Source: Desulfoferula mesophila
GTDB lineage: Bacteria > Desulfobacterota > Desulfarculia > Desulfarculales > Desulfarculaceae
DNA length: 64,000 nt
Assembly: GCF_037076455.1 (NCBI RefSeq)
Contig: NZ_AP028679.1
Span: forward strand, 3,177,501-3,241,500
Reading direction: 5' to 3'
The position numbers and the translations under genes were made by a program. How positions within the stretch are numbered: position 1 is the first letter of the stretch; each line of letters opens with the position of its first letter. Under the pieces are notes generated by a model. That model was not told where the DNA came from, did no database searches, and worked only from the letters and a program-made list of their open reading frames with translations. This document shows positions 9,019-17,408 of this stretch, piece after piece.

Positions 9019-10221
9019 ATGAGAGCAAAATGTCTGGTCGTAGCGTTCATGTTGGCCGCGGCTCTGCTCATGGTCGGCGGGCCCGCGGTTGCCGCCAAGG
9101 TGGTCAAGGTCGGTATTGTCAGCGTGCTCTCCGGGCCGGTGGCGGTCATCGGCAACGGTGAAAAGTGGGCCGCCGAGATGGCGGTGGCCGATTTCGAGGG
9201 CATCGAAGGCACCAAGATAGAGCTGGTGGTGCGCGACCACGCCTACAACCCCGGCGTGGCCAACGAAAAGGCCAAGGAGCTCTACGAAAAGGAGAACGTG
9301 GACGTCATCATCGCCTGCCCCAACAGCGCCGCCGCCCTGGCCGTGGCCCAGCAGGCCAAGCTCCACAAGAAGCTGTTCATCTCCACCTCCGCCGGCACCA
9401 CCGACCTGATCGGCAAGGCCTGCAACCGCTACGTGTTCAAGTGGAACTACAACGACTACATGCTGGCCACCACCGTGGGCATCCTGGGCGCGGAGAAGCT
9501 GGGCAAGCGCTGGTACACCATCACCTCCGACTACGCCTGGGGCCACAACCTGCTCAAGCACTTCACCGAGGCGGTGGAGTCCAAGGGCGGCAAGGTGGTG
9601 GGCAACGACATGGTGGCCTTGCACACCTCCGACTACAGCCCCTACATCCTCAAGGCCATGAACGCCAAGCCCGAGGTGTTGGCGTTGCTCAACGTGGGCA
9701 AGGACGCGGTTAACTCCACCAAGGCCGCCGCCGAGTACGGCCTCAAGAAAAAGGTCACCATCGTGCACGCCCTGCTGTTTGAGCCCAGCATCCGCGGAGG
9801 CGGCGTGGCCACCTTTGCCGGCGACTACACCGCCGCGCCCTGGAACTGGGTGGTGGACAACCCCGGCGCCCGCGACTTCGCGGACCGCTACCTCAAAAAG
9901 ACCGGCGAGCGCCCCCACTTCATGGCCGCCGCCGTCTACAGCGCGGTGACCCAATACCTCCTGGCGGTCAAGCGCGCGGGCGGCGCGGACACCGAAAAGG
10001 TGATCAAGGCCCTGGAAGGCCACACCTTCAAGGACATGTTCGCCAATCCCGGTTACGTCCGCCCCGAGGACCACCAGCAGGTGGGCAAGGCCTATCTGCT
10101 CAGGGTCAAGCAGCCCGACCAGGTCAAGGGCACCGACGACTACTTCGAGGTCGTGGGCTCGCTCCCGGCGGAGCAGGCCTTTGGCAAACCCGGCCAGTTC
10201 GGCTGCAAGCTAAACAAGTAA
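9019..10221 (+). CDS. Periplasmic amino-acid/organic-acid binding protein (LivK-like)
   Basis: A 400-residue type I periplasmic binding protein, the specificity subunit of the Liv importer. Residues 1-26 form a classical Sec signal peptide ending in VAA before KVVKVGIV, the first strand of the mature fold. GPVAVIGNGEKWAAEMAVADF and the long two-lobe body match the Peripla_BP_6 family. ATG 9019 follows AGGAAA and gives a clean signal peptide; an earlier in-frame TTG does not. The ligand cannot be read from sequence. A strong stem-loop follows the stop codon, before the permease genes. Confidence 0.92.
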   Translation: MRAKCLVVAFMLAAALLMVGGPAVAAKVVKVGIVSVLSGPVAVIGNGEKWAAEMAVADFEGIEGTKIELVVRDHAYNPGVANEKAKELYEKENVDVIIACPNSAAALAVAQQAKLHKKLFISTSAGTTDLIGKACNRYVFKWNYNDYMLATTVGILGAEKLGKRWYTITSDYAWGHNLLKHFTEAVESKGGKVVGNDMVALHTSDYSPYILKAMNAKPEVLALLNVGKDAVNSTKAAAEYGLKKKVTIVHALLFEPSIRGGGVATFAGDYTAAPWNWVVDNPGARDFADRYLKKTGERPHFMAAAVYSAVTQYLLAVKRAGGADTEKVIKALEGHTFKDMFANPGYVRPEDHQQVGKAYLLRVKQPDQVKGTDDYFEVVGSLPAEQAFGKPGQFGCKLNK

Positions 10222-10235
10222 CTCCAAGCGGCCCG

Positions 10236-10263
10236 GGGCGGGGCGTTTTCTAACGCCCCGCCC
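10236..10263 (+). other. Stem-loop between binding-protein and permease genes
   Basis: A perfect 12-base-pair GC-rich stem (10236-10247 with 10252-10263) closes a TTCT loop in the 56-base gap after the binding-protein gene. It is not followed by a run of T, so it is more likely an mRNA 3'-end protecting or attenuating hairpin than a full terminator. Such placement usually gives more binding protein than permease. Confidence 0.6.
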
Positions 10264-10277
10264 GGCCTGGAAACACC

Positions 10278-11156
10278 ATGGAACCGGTTTTCCTGTTCAG
10301 CCAATTCTTCAACGGCCTGGTGCTGGGCTGCATCTACGTGTTGCTCTCCCTGGGGCTCACGGTGGTCTTCGGCACCCTGGGGGTGGTCAACTTCGCCCAC
10401 GGGGCCCTGTACATGCTGGGGGCCTACGCCGCCTACACCATCTCCAGCAAGTTGCAGCTGAACTTCCTGGCCTGCCTGGTGCTGTGCCCGCTGATCGTGG
10501 CCGCCATCGGCATGATCCTGGAAAAATTTCTGATCAGCAAGCTCTACAAGCTGCCCCACTATTACAACCTGCTGTTGACCTTCGGCATCATGTTCATCAT
10601 CCAGGACGCGGTGAAGATCATCTTCGGCCCGGAGGGCGAGCCCTTCAACATTCCGGAGCTGCTGCAGGGGGCGGTGAACCTGGGCTTCATGTACTACCCC
10701 AAGTACCGCCTGTTCATTTTGGTGGTAACGGCGGGTTTGTCCCTGGGGCTGTGGCTGTTCATCGAGAAAACCCGCCTGGGCGCGATCATCAGGGCGGGCA
10801 CCGACAACGCCGAGATGGCCGACGCCCTGGGCACCAACATCTCCTGGACCTTTACCCTGATCTTCGGCCTGGGGGCCGGGCTCTCGGGGCTGGCCGGGGT
10901 GTTGGCCGCGCCCATTCAAAACGTGCAGCCGGCCATGGGCATGGACATCCTGGTGCAGACCTTCGTGGTGGTCATCATCGGCGGCATGGGCAGCATCGCC
11001 GGCTCCATCCTGGCGGGCCTGGTCATCGGCCAGATACTCACCTTTTCCATCGTCTTCTGGCCGCCGGGCTCCACCACCTTGATCTACGCTTTCATGGCCC
11101 TGGTGTTGGTCACCCGGCCGCGGGGCTTTTTCGGACGGGTATCGTTTTTTGAGTAA
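10278..11156 (+). CDS. livH: Branched-chain-type ABC permease (LivH-like)
   Basis: A 292-residue inner-membrane permease of the LivH type with about eight hydrophobic helices. The opening FLFSQFFNGLVLGCIYVLLSLGLTVVFG, split over residues 3-31, followed by GVVNFAHGALYMLGAY near 37-52, is the family hallmark, and ALGTNI with FGLGAGLSGLAGVLAAP near 190-213 covers the EAA-like coupling region. It is 13 bases upstream of the LivM-like gene. Both form the translocation channel served by the two ATPases. Confidence 0.93.
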   Translation: MEPVFLFSQFFNGLVLGCIYVLLSLGLTVVFGTLGVVNFAHGALYMLGAYAAYTISSKLQLNFLACLVLCPLIVAAIGMILEKFLISKLYKLPHYYNLLLTFGIMFIIQDAVKIIFGPEGEPFNIPELLQGAVNLGFMYYPKYRLFILVVTAGLSLGLWLFIEKTRLGAIIRAGTDNAEMADALGTNISWTFTLIFGLGAGLSGLAGVLAAPIQNVQPAMGMDILVQTFVVVIIGGMGSIAGSILAGLVIGQILTFSIVFWPPGSTTLIYAFMALVLVTRPRGFFGRVSFFE

Positions 11157-11168
11157 TCCGGAGCGGAC

Positions 11169-12101
11169 ATGCAACTAAAGGCGCGCCATAAAACCGCCGG
11201 CATCATCGTCGGCGCGGCCTTGCTGCTGGCCGCGCCCTATCTGGCCCCCTACCAGGCGTTGGCCACCCAGATGCTCATTTTCGCCATCTTCGCCATCGGC
11301 TTCGACATACTCTTCGGCTACACCGGCCTGCTCTCCTTCGGCCACGCCGCCTTTTTCGGGCTGGGGGCCTACGGCACCGGGCTCAGCCTGATCCACCTGA
11401 CCAGCTCCGTGCCCCTGGCCCTGGGCCTGGGCATCCTGCTGGCCGTGCTGGTGGCCGTGCCCATGGGCTTTCTCTCCACCCAGCGCCACGGCATCTACTT
11501 CGCCATGGTCACCCTGGCCTTTGCCCAGTTGATCTACTTCATCGCCTTTCAGTGGCGCTCGCTCACCGGCGGCGACGACGGCCTGCAGGGTGTGCCCCGG
11601 CCTTCCCTGGGGCCGGTGGACCTCAGCTCGGACCTGGTCTACTACTACTTCGTTTTGCTGATGTTCATCCTGGCTCTGGTGGTAGGAGTCCGGGTCATCC
11701 GTTCGCCCTTCGGCCGGGTCTTGCAGGCCCTGCGCGAAAACGGCGACCGGGCCATGAGCGTGGGCTACGACCCTCGCAAGTACAAGCTGATCTCTTTCGT
11801 GATCTCGGCCGGCTTCGCCGCCCTGGCGGGCGGGCTATACGCCATGCTGCAAAATTTCGTGCCCTTGTTCAGCCTGGGCCTGGATTTGTCCGGCGAGATC
11901 GTGCTGATGACCCTGGTCGGCGGCATGGGCACCATCTACGGCCCCGTGGTCGGGGCCATGGCCATCGTCTACGTCAAGGACTTCCTCAGCTCCCAAACCG
12001 ATGTCTGGCCCCTGATAATGGGCCTTTTATACGTGGTTTCCGTGATGACCTTCCGGCGGGGAGTGGTCAAGGAGCTGAAGGAACGCCTGCTCAAATCATG
12101 A
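11169..12101 (+). CDS. livM: Branched-chain-type ABC permease (LivM-like)
   Basis: A 310-residue LivM-type inner-membrane permease, partner of LivH. It shows several long hydrophobic segments, the family motif GYTGLLSFGHAAFFGLGAYG near residue 50-69, the TGGDDGLQGVPRP segment near 132-144 and the coupling region ALRENGDRAMSVGYD near 183-197. The start ATG 11169 follows a GGAG site six bases upstream. The next gene begins 25 bases later behind its own strong ribosome site. Confidence 0.93.
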   Translation: MQLKARHKTAGIIVGAALLLAAPYLAPYQALATQMLIFAIFAIGFDILFGYTGLLSFGHAAFFGLGAYGTGLSLIHLTSSVPLALGLGILLAVLVAVPMGFLSTQRHGIYFAMVTLAFAQLIYFIAFQWRSLTGGDDGLQGVPRPSLGPVDLSSDLVYYYFVLLMFILALVVGVRVIRSPFGRVLQALRENGDRAMSVGYDPRKYKLISFVISAGFAALAGGLYAMLQNFVPLFSLGLDLSGEIVLMTLVGGMGTIYGPVVGAMAIVYVKDFLSSQTDVWPLIMGLLYVVSVMTFRRGVVKELKERLLKS

Positions 12102-12126
12102 TCAGAGTCACCACGGGAGGATTCAG

Positions 12127-13077
12127 GTGTCCATAATCATCACCGGAGGCTGCGGACTCATCGGCGCCAACCTGGCGCGCATCATGCTGGAAAAGGGCCG
12201 GGAGGTGGTCACCTTCGACGTGGCCCCGGCCCAGGCCCTGCCCGCCGACCTGGCCTCCAGGGTCACCCACGTGCAAGGCGACATCACCAACTACCACGAG
12301 GTGCTCAACGCCTTGCGCGACCACGGCGTGGACGAGGTATTCCACCTGGCCGCCACCCTCTCGGCCCCCTCGGAGGCCAACCCCTGGCGGGCCTACAAGA
12401 TCAACAACGAGGGCACCTACTTCGCCCTGGAGGCCGCCCGCGTCTGCGGGGTGGGCAAGTTCCTCTTTTCCAGCTCCATGGGTTCCTACGGCATGGGCCA
12501 CGACGGCCACATCTCCGACGACACCATCCAGCAGCCCACCATCATCTACGGAGTCACCAAGGTCTTCGGCGAGCTGATGGGCCGCTACTACCAACGCAAG
12601 TTCGGGGTGGACTTCCGGGGAGTGCGCCTGCCCCAGATCGTGGGCCCTGGGGTCACCGCCGGGGGCTTCGGCCAATACAACCCCGGCATGATCGAGGCCG
12701 CCGCCCAGGGCCGGCCCTACGAGGTATGGGTGCCCGAGGACACCGTGCTGCCCCTGATGTACATCAGCGACGCCATCCGCAGCCTGGCCGAGCTTTACGA
12801 GGCCGAGGCGGCCGCGATCAAGACGAGGGTCTACAACCTGGGCCAGATCACTCCCGCGCCCACCGCCGCGGAGTTGGCCGGCATCGTCAAGGGATTCTTC
12901 CCGGAGGCTCAGATCACCTTCAAGCCCGACCCCCAGGCGGTGGAGGTGCTGCGCTACATCCCCAGCTACATCGACGGAAGCAACGCCGAGAAGGAATGGG
13001 GCTGGAAGCTCACGGGTAGCGCCGAGGACATGGTGCGCGATTTCATCGCGGACATGAAGGCCATGAACCAAGGCTAA
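12127..13077 (+). CDS. NAD-dependent epimerase/dehydratase (extended SDR)
   Basis: A 316-residue extended short-chain dehydrogenase/reductase. The nucleotide-binding loop GGCGLIGANL is at residues 7-16, the catalytic pair is YGVTK near 139-143, and the strand FLFSSSMGSYG near 114-124 supplies the catalytic Ser/Thr region. Relatives epimerise or dehydrate nucleotide sugars, but others oxidise hydroxy acids or threonine. Its place between the Liv permease and the hydroxyacyl-CoA dehydrogenase suggests that it oxidises or isomerises the imported hydroxy compound rather than serving cell-wall sugars; that is inference. It begins at GTG 12127 after GGGAGGA. Confidence 0.85.
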   Translation: MSIIITGGCGLIGANLARIMLEKGREVVTFDVAPAQALPADLASRVTHVQGDITNYHEVLNALRDHGVDEVFHLAATLSAPSEANPWRAYKINNEGTYFALEAARVCGVGKFLFSSSMGSYGMGHDGHISDDTIQQPTIIYGVTKVFGELMGRYYQRKFGVDFRGVRLPQIVGPGVTAGGFGQYNPGMIEAAAQGRPYEVWVPEDTVLPLMYISDAIRSLAELYEAEAAAIKTRVYNLGQITPAPTAAELAGIVKGFFPEAQITFKPDPQAVEVLRYIPSYIDGSNAEKEWGWKLTGSAEDMVRDFIADMKAMNQG

Positions 13078-13093
13078 GACGGGAGGAAGGGCG

Positions 13094-14056
13094 ATGTCCG
13101 CGATCAAGCACATCACCGTGGTGGGAGCCGGGCTGATGGGCCACGGCATCGCCCAGGCCTTTGCCCAGAAGGGCCTGGAGGTGTGCCTCTACGACCTGGG
13201 GCAAGACCTGCTGGCCCAGGCCGTCGCCTCCATCAAGGAAAACCTGGGCACCTTCGTGGAGATGGGCCTGGAGACCCCGGAGGGCGCGGCCCGTGCCCTG
13301 GGGCGCATCAGCACCTTCACCGACCTGCCCCGGGCCCTGGAAAAGGCCGAGTTCGTCACCGAGGCAGCCCCGGAGAACCTGGAGCTCAAGCAGGAGCTCT
13401 TCGGCCTGATGGATCGCCACGCCCCGGAAGGGGCCATCCTGGCCAGCAACACCTCCATGCTCTCCATCTCCCGTTTCGGCTCCCAGGTGCGCGATCCGGG
13501 CAGGCTGATCATCACCCATTGGTTCAACCCGCCCCACATCGTGCCGGTGGTGGAGGTGGTGCTGGGCCAAGGCACCAGCGAACGGACCAAGCAGGCGACC
13601 TTTGAGCTGCTGAAGTGCATCGGCAAGACGCCGGTGCTGGTGAACCAGGAAATACCCGGCTTTTTGGTCAACCGCATCCAGACCGCCATGTTCCGCGAGG
13701 TGCTCTCTCTCCTGGAGATGGGGGTGGCCTCGGCCGAGGACATCGACCGGGCCATCGCGGGCAGCTTCGGCCTGCGCCTGTCGGTGCAGGGGGTGCTCAA
13801 GACCATGGACCTGGCCGGGCTGGACCTGATGCTCAAAGGCTGCAGCTACCTGTTCGGCCACATCGCCGGCGGCAGCGAGGCTCCCGAGGTTTTGCGCCAG
13901 AAGGTGGAGCAAGGCGAGCTGGGGGTCAAGACGGGACAGGGCTTTTTCCGCTATGACCAGGAAGGCTCCGGCGCCGGTGGCGCGTCGCCGGACAAAATGC
14001 GCGACCGGGCCTTGCTCAAGGTCCTCAAGGCCATCTCCAAGGATTCCGACAGCTAG
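13094..14056 (+). CDS. 3-hydroxyacyl-CoA dehydrogenase-family protein
   Basis: A 320-residue NAD-dependent dehydrogenase of the 3-hydroxyacyl-CoA/3-hydroxybutyryl-CoA family. The Rossmann motif VVGAGLMGHGIAQ is at residues 9-21, the catalytic His lies in HWFNPPH near 139-145, and PGFLVNRIQTA near 187-197 begins the helical dimerisation domain. It lacks a fused hydratase. The family also includes dehydrogenases for carnitine and other beta-hydroxy acids, which would produce a beta-keto acid for the cleavage enzyme encoded at the start of this cluster. It follows the SDR gene by 16 bases behind GGGAGGAAGG and ends the plus-strand run. Confidence 0.9.
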   Translation: MSAIKHITVVGAGLMGHGIAQAFAQKGLEVCLYDLGQDLLAQAVASIKENLGTFVEMGLETPEGAARALGRISTFTDLPRALEKAEFVTEAAPENLELKQELFGLMDRHAPEGAILASNTSMLSISRFGSQVRDPGRLIITHWFNPPHIVPVVEVVLGQGTSERTKQATFELLKCIGKTPVLVNQEIPGFLVNRIQTAMFREVLSLLEMGVASAEDIDRAIAGSFGLRLSVQGVLKTMDLAGLDLMLKGCSYLFGHIAGGSEAPEVLRQKVEQGELGVKTGQGFFRYDQEGSGAGGASPDKMRDRALLKVLKAISKDSDS

Positions 14057-14116
14057 GTTCGAAGGACTTTCCCCCCTTCGATCCTGCGCCCCGGCTATAT
14101 GCCGAGGGCTGCCCTT

Positions 14117-15967
14117 TTAGCCGGGGATGGCCTCCAGCTCCTCCCAGCGGGCGTAGGTTTGCTCCAGCTCGCCCTCCAGCTCTTCCAGGCGCTCGCTGAT
14201 CTGGGCCGCTTCCTTGCCCCCCTTGGCGTACAGATCAGGGTCGGCGATGCGCCGGTGCAGCTCGGCCTGCTCCTTCTCCAGGGCCTCGATCCGGCCGGGC
14301 AGCTCGGCCAGCTCCCGCTTCTGGTTGAAGCTAAGCTTGAGCGGGCGCTCCGGGGCGGGACGCTTCTTGGGCTTGGCCGCCTTGGGCGCCGGGGTAGTGG
14401 GCGCGCCCACGGCCCGCTGGGCCAGCCAGTCGTCGTAGCCACCCGCGTACTCGCCCACCCGGCCCCCGCCTTCCAGCACCAAGCTACTCGTGGCCACGTT
14501 GTTGAGGAACTCGCGGTCGTGGCTGACCAACAGCACCGTGCCCGCGAACTCCACCAGCAGGTTTTCCAGCAGCAGCAGGGTGTCGCGGTCCAGATCGTTG
14601 GTGGGCTCGTCCAAGACCAACAGGTTGGCGGGCTTGGCAAACAGCTTGGCCAAGAGCAGGCGGTTGCGCTCCCCGCCGGAAAGCACCCGCACCGGGGTGT
14701 GGACCCGGTCGGCGCTGAAGAGAAAGTCCTTGAGGTAGCTGACCACGTGGCGCTGGCGGCCCCCGATTATCAGGCTGTCCTGGCCTTCCACCAGGTTGTC
14801 CCGCACGCTCTTGCCCTGGTCCAGCTCCTCGCGCATCTGGTCGAAGTAGGCGATCTCCAGGTTGGCCCCCAGGCGAATCTCGCCGGAGCTGGGCTGCAAG
14901 CTGCCCAGGATCAGCCCCAGCAAGGTGGTCTTGCCCGAGCCGTTGGGGCCCATGATGCCCACCTTGTCGCCCCGCAGGATAAGGGTGCTGAAGTCCGCGA
15001 TGAGCGGATGCTCCGGCTGGTAGGCGAAGCTTACCTCCTTTAGCTCGGCCACCACCTTGCCCGACAAGCCGGCCTGCTGGGCCCGCAGGGTGGCCGAGCC
15101 CAGCACCTCGCGGCGCTTGGCCCGCTCCTCGCGCATCTGTAGCAAGCGCCGCACCCGGCCCTCGTCGCGGGTGCGCCGGGCCCGGAGCCCCCGGTGCAGC
15201 CAGGCCTCCTCCTGCTCCAGCTTCTTGTCGAAGCGGGCCCGCTGCTCCTGCTCGATGGTCAGGGCATCTTCCCGGCGGCGCAGAAACTCGTCGTAGGGGC
15301 AGTTCCAGTCGTAGAGCACCCCCCGGTCCAGCTCCACCACCCGGGTGGCCAGGTTGCGGGCAAAGGCCCGGTCGTGGGAGATGAAAACCAGGGCCCCCTG
15401 GTAGGCGGCCAAAAACTCCTCCAGCCACACAATGGCCTGGATGTCCAGATGGTTGGTGGGCTCGTCCAACAGCAGCAGTTGGGGGCTCTTGGCCAGGGCC
15501 CGGGCCAGCAGCACCCGGCGCTGCAACCCGCCGGACAGGGTCTCCACCCGCTGCCGGGGCTCCAGGCCCAGGCGGGTGAGCACGGTGCGCAAACGGCGGT
15601 CCGCCTCCCAGAGCCTTTGCTCGTTGCCCTGCTCGGCGTTGTGCTCCCCGCCCCGCCCCCGGCGCAATTCGATCAGGGTGCGCCCCAGACCGTCCAATAC
15701 CTGGGCCGCCACCTCGTAGACCTCGCCGCTGAGACCGGAGGGCACGTCCTGGGGCAGGAAACCGGTCTCCAGGCCCACCGCCCGGCTGATCTCGCCCCCG
15801 TCGGGAGTCAGCTCGCCGGCCAGCAGCCCCAGCAGGCTGGACTTGCCCGCCCCGTTGCGCCCCAACAGGCACAGCCGCTCGCCAGGCTCCACCCGCAGGG
15901 AAATGCTTTCCAGAAGCTTGGGCCCGCCAAAGGCCAGACTCACGTCGAAAAGGTTAATCAGGGCCAA
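14117..15967 (-). CDS. uup: ABC-F ATPase, Uup-type
   Basis: A roughly 616-residue cytoplasmic ABC-F protein with two ATPase domains and no membrane segments; the family acts on ribosomes or, for Uup, is linked to genome and translation maintenance. The first domain has Walker A GRNGAGKSS and signature LSGGLQRR; the second has GPNGSGKTT and LSGGERNR. A charged linker (about residues 230-290) joins them, and a C-terminal coiled coil of about 70 residues (EALEKEQAELHRR region) is typical of Uup. TTG 15967 is favoured since GGAG precedes it by eight bases; GTG 15982 is the alternative. It converges with the dehydrogenase gene. Confidence 0.9.
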   Translation of the reverse strand: MALINLFDVSLAFGGPKLLESISLRVEPGERLCLLGRNGAGKSSLLGLLAGELTPDGGEISRAVGLETGFLPQDVPSGLSGEVYEVAAQVLDGLGRTLIELRRGRGGEHNAEQGNEQRLWEADRRLRTVLTRLGLEPRQRVETLSGGLQRRVLLARALAKSPQLLLLDEPTNHLDIQAIVWLEEFLAAYQGALVFISHDRAFARNLATRVVELDRGVLYDWNCPYDEFLRRREDALTIEQEQRARFDKKLEQEEAWLHRGLRARRTRDEGRVRRLLQMREERAKRREVLGSATLRAQQAGLSGKVVAELKEVSFAYQPEHPLIADFSTLILRGDKVGIMGPNGSGKTTLLGLILGSLQPSSGEIRLGANLEIAYFDQMREELDQGKSVRDNLVEGQDSLIIGGRQRHVVSYLKDFLFSADRVHTPVRVLSGGERNRLLLAKLFAKPANLLVLDEPTNDLDRDTLLLLENLLVEFAGTVLLVSHDREFLNNVATSSLVLEGGGRVGEYAGGYDDWLAQRAVGAPTTPAPKAAKPKKRPAPERPLKLSFNQKRELAELPGRIEALEKEQAELHRRIADPDLYAKGGKEAAQISERLEELEGELEQTYARWEELEAIPG

Positions 15968-16178
15968 GGTCGCTCGCTCCACCTGGTTCAGCGTTGTTGC
16001 CCGCCGCGCGGCGGGCTGGGGGAATCATACCGCCTGGCGCGCCATTGTTCATGGCGGGCCAAGACCTAAGCAGCAAAAACTGTTGGGCTGGGCGGTCGGA
16101 GGGCGCAGGCCTTATACTTGAACTTGGAGCTCGGGGCGTTGCCCCCGGGCCCGCTCACCTCAATCTGGAGGGATCAGC

Positions 16179-17294
16179 TTGTCCGTAACCTCCGCAGAAG
16201 AGAAAACCGTGGTCTCCCTGGCCCAGGTGCCGGGCGGGGCCTCAGCAGAGCAAATCATGGAGGCCACCCGCCGGGCGGCCCTGGCCGTGGACGACCTGGC
16301 CTGGCTGCGGCCCGGCGATGCGGTGTTCATCAAGCCGGTGATCAACTCGGGAAGCCCCTACCCCGCCACCACCAGCCCCGCGGCCCTGGCGGCCGTGGTG
16401 GGCCTACTCCGGGAGCGGGGCGCGGGCCGAGTGCTGGTGGGGGACATGGGCGGCGTGGCCCACGTGCGCCAGCGGCCCGGCCGGGTCAAGGGCAGCACCC
16501 GAAAGCTGGCCATGCAAAACGGCCTGGCCCAGGCGGCCCAAGAGGCGGGGGCAGAGCTGCACTTTTTCGAGGAAGCCGGGTGGGAGGCCTTTTTCGAGGA
16601 CCGCCCCCTGCCGGGCTCCCACTGGAAAAGCGGCCTGATGCTGCCCGAGGTGCTGCGCCAAGTGGAGCACATCGTGCTCATGCCCCGCTGCGCCCGCCAC
16701 GCCCTGTTGGGCAGCACCCTGGGGCTCAAGGCGGTGGTGGGCTACATGCGCTTCGACACCCGCCTGGAGTATCACCACCAGGGAGCCGCCATCCAGGAAA
16801 TGACCGCCGAGGCCAACACGGTGAGCACCCTGCTGAACAAGCAGCGGCTGGTGGTGAGTGCGGCCGACCAGGTGCTGGCCACCTACGGTCCGGACAAGGG
16901 CCATGTGCTCACCCCGGAAGTGGGCCTGGTAATGGCCTCGCCCTCGGTGGTGGCCCACGACCTGGTCTCCCTGGCCTGGCTCATCCATAACCGCCGCGCC
17001 CTGGACCCCGGTCAGACCAACTTTCTGCGCGATCCCAACGCCAGCCCGCTCTTGGCCAACCTGGCCAACCACGCGGTGGCGGGCATGCTGGGAGGCTTGG
17101 GGGCGGGGCTCAGCGCCCTGGCCCTGACCCCCACCCCCTTGGAGCGGGTGAGCCAGGACCGGGTCCTGGCCCATGCCTGCCGCATCCTGGGCGGCGCGCC
17201 TCGGGTAGATCCCGTCCCGGCCGGGCCGGAGCTGGCTCCGGGGCTGGTGGACGAGCTGATGGAGCTGGTTCAAGACCCCGCCCTGGGCGCCTGA
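16179..17294 (+). CDS. DUF362 domain protein
   Basis: A 371-residue member of the DUF362 family of uncharacterised proteins, often found beside iron-sulfur proteins in anaerobes. The family segment VFIKPVINSG near residue 49-58 and the central LKAVVGYMRFDTR-like region near 186-198 are present, as is the AADQVLATYGPDKGH segment near 228-242. No CxxC ferredoxin motif is present, unlike fused family members. It starts at TTG 16179 behind GGAGGGAT. It stands alone between the divergent ABC-F gene and the enoyl-CoA hydratase. The function is unknown. Confidence 0.8.
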   Translation: MSVTSAEEKTVVSLAQVPGGASAEQIMEATRRAALAVDDLAWLRPGDAVFIKPVINSGSPYPATTSPAALAAVVGLLRERGAGRVLVGDMGGVAHVRQRPGRVKGSTRKLAMQNGLAQAAQEAGAELHFFEEAGWEAFFEDRPLPGSHWKSGLMLPEVLRQVEHIVLMPRCARHALLGSTLGLKAVVGYMRFDTRLEYHHQGAAIQEMTAEANTVSTLLNKQRLVVSAADQVLATYGPDKGHVLTPEVGLVMASPSVVAHDLVSLAWLIHNRRALDPGQTNFLRDPNASPLLANLANHAVAGMLGGLGAGLSALALTPTPLERVSQDRVLAHACRILGGAPRVDPVPAGPELAPGLVDELMELVQDPALGA

Positions 17295-17330
17295 ACCGCC
17301 AGCGCCAAGGCCGGAGAGACCGCCCAAATT

Positions 17331-17350
17331 AACACTATACTAGTAGTGTT
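17331..17350. promoter_or_regulatory. Candidate operator AACACTA-N6-TAGTGTT
   Basis: Perfect seven-base arms (17331-17337 and 17344-17350) flank six bases about 60 bases upstream of the enoyl-CoA hydratase start. The site contains TATACT (17336-17341), a near-consensus -10 element, so a bound repressor would cover the promoter. TetR or MarR family regulators use sites of this size, but none is adjacent. Confidence 0.45.
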
Positions 17351-17408
17351 GAATCCTTTATTTTAGGGCGCGACACACTTGCGGGAACCTGTCAACAGGG
17401 AGAGCAGC

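Noticed and set aside
14059-14081. Stem-loop TCGAAGG-N9-CCTTCGA between convergent genes
   Set aside because: No T run on either side, so it cannot be called a terminator with confidence; kept only as a note.
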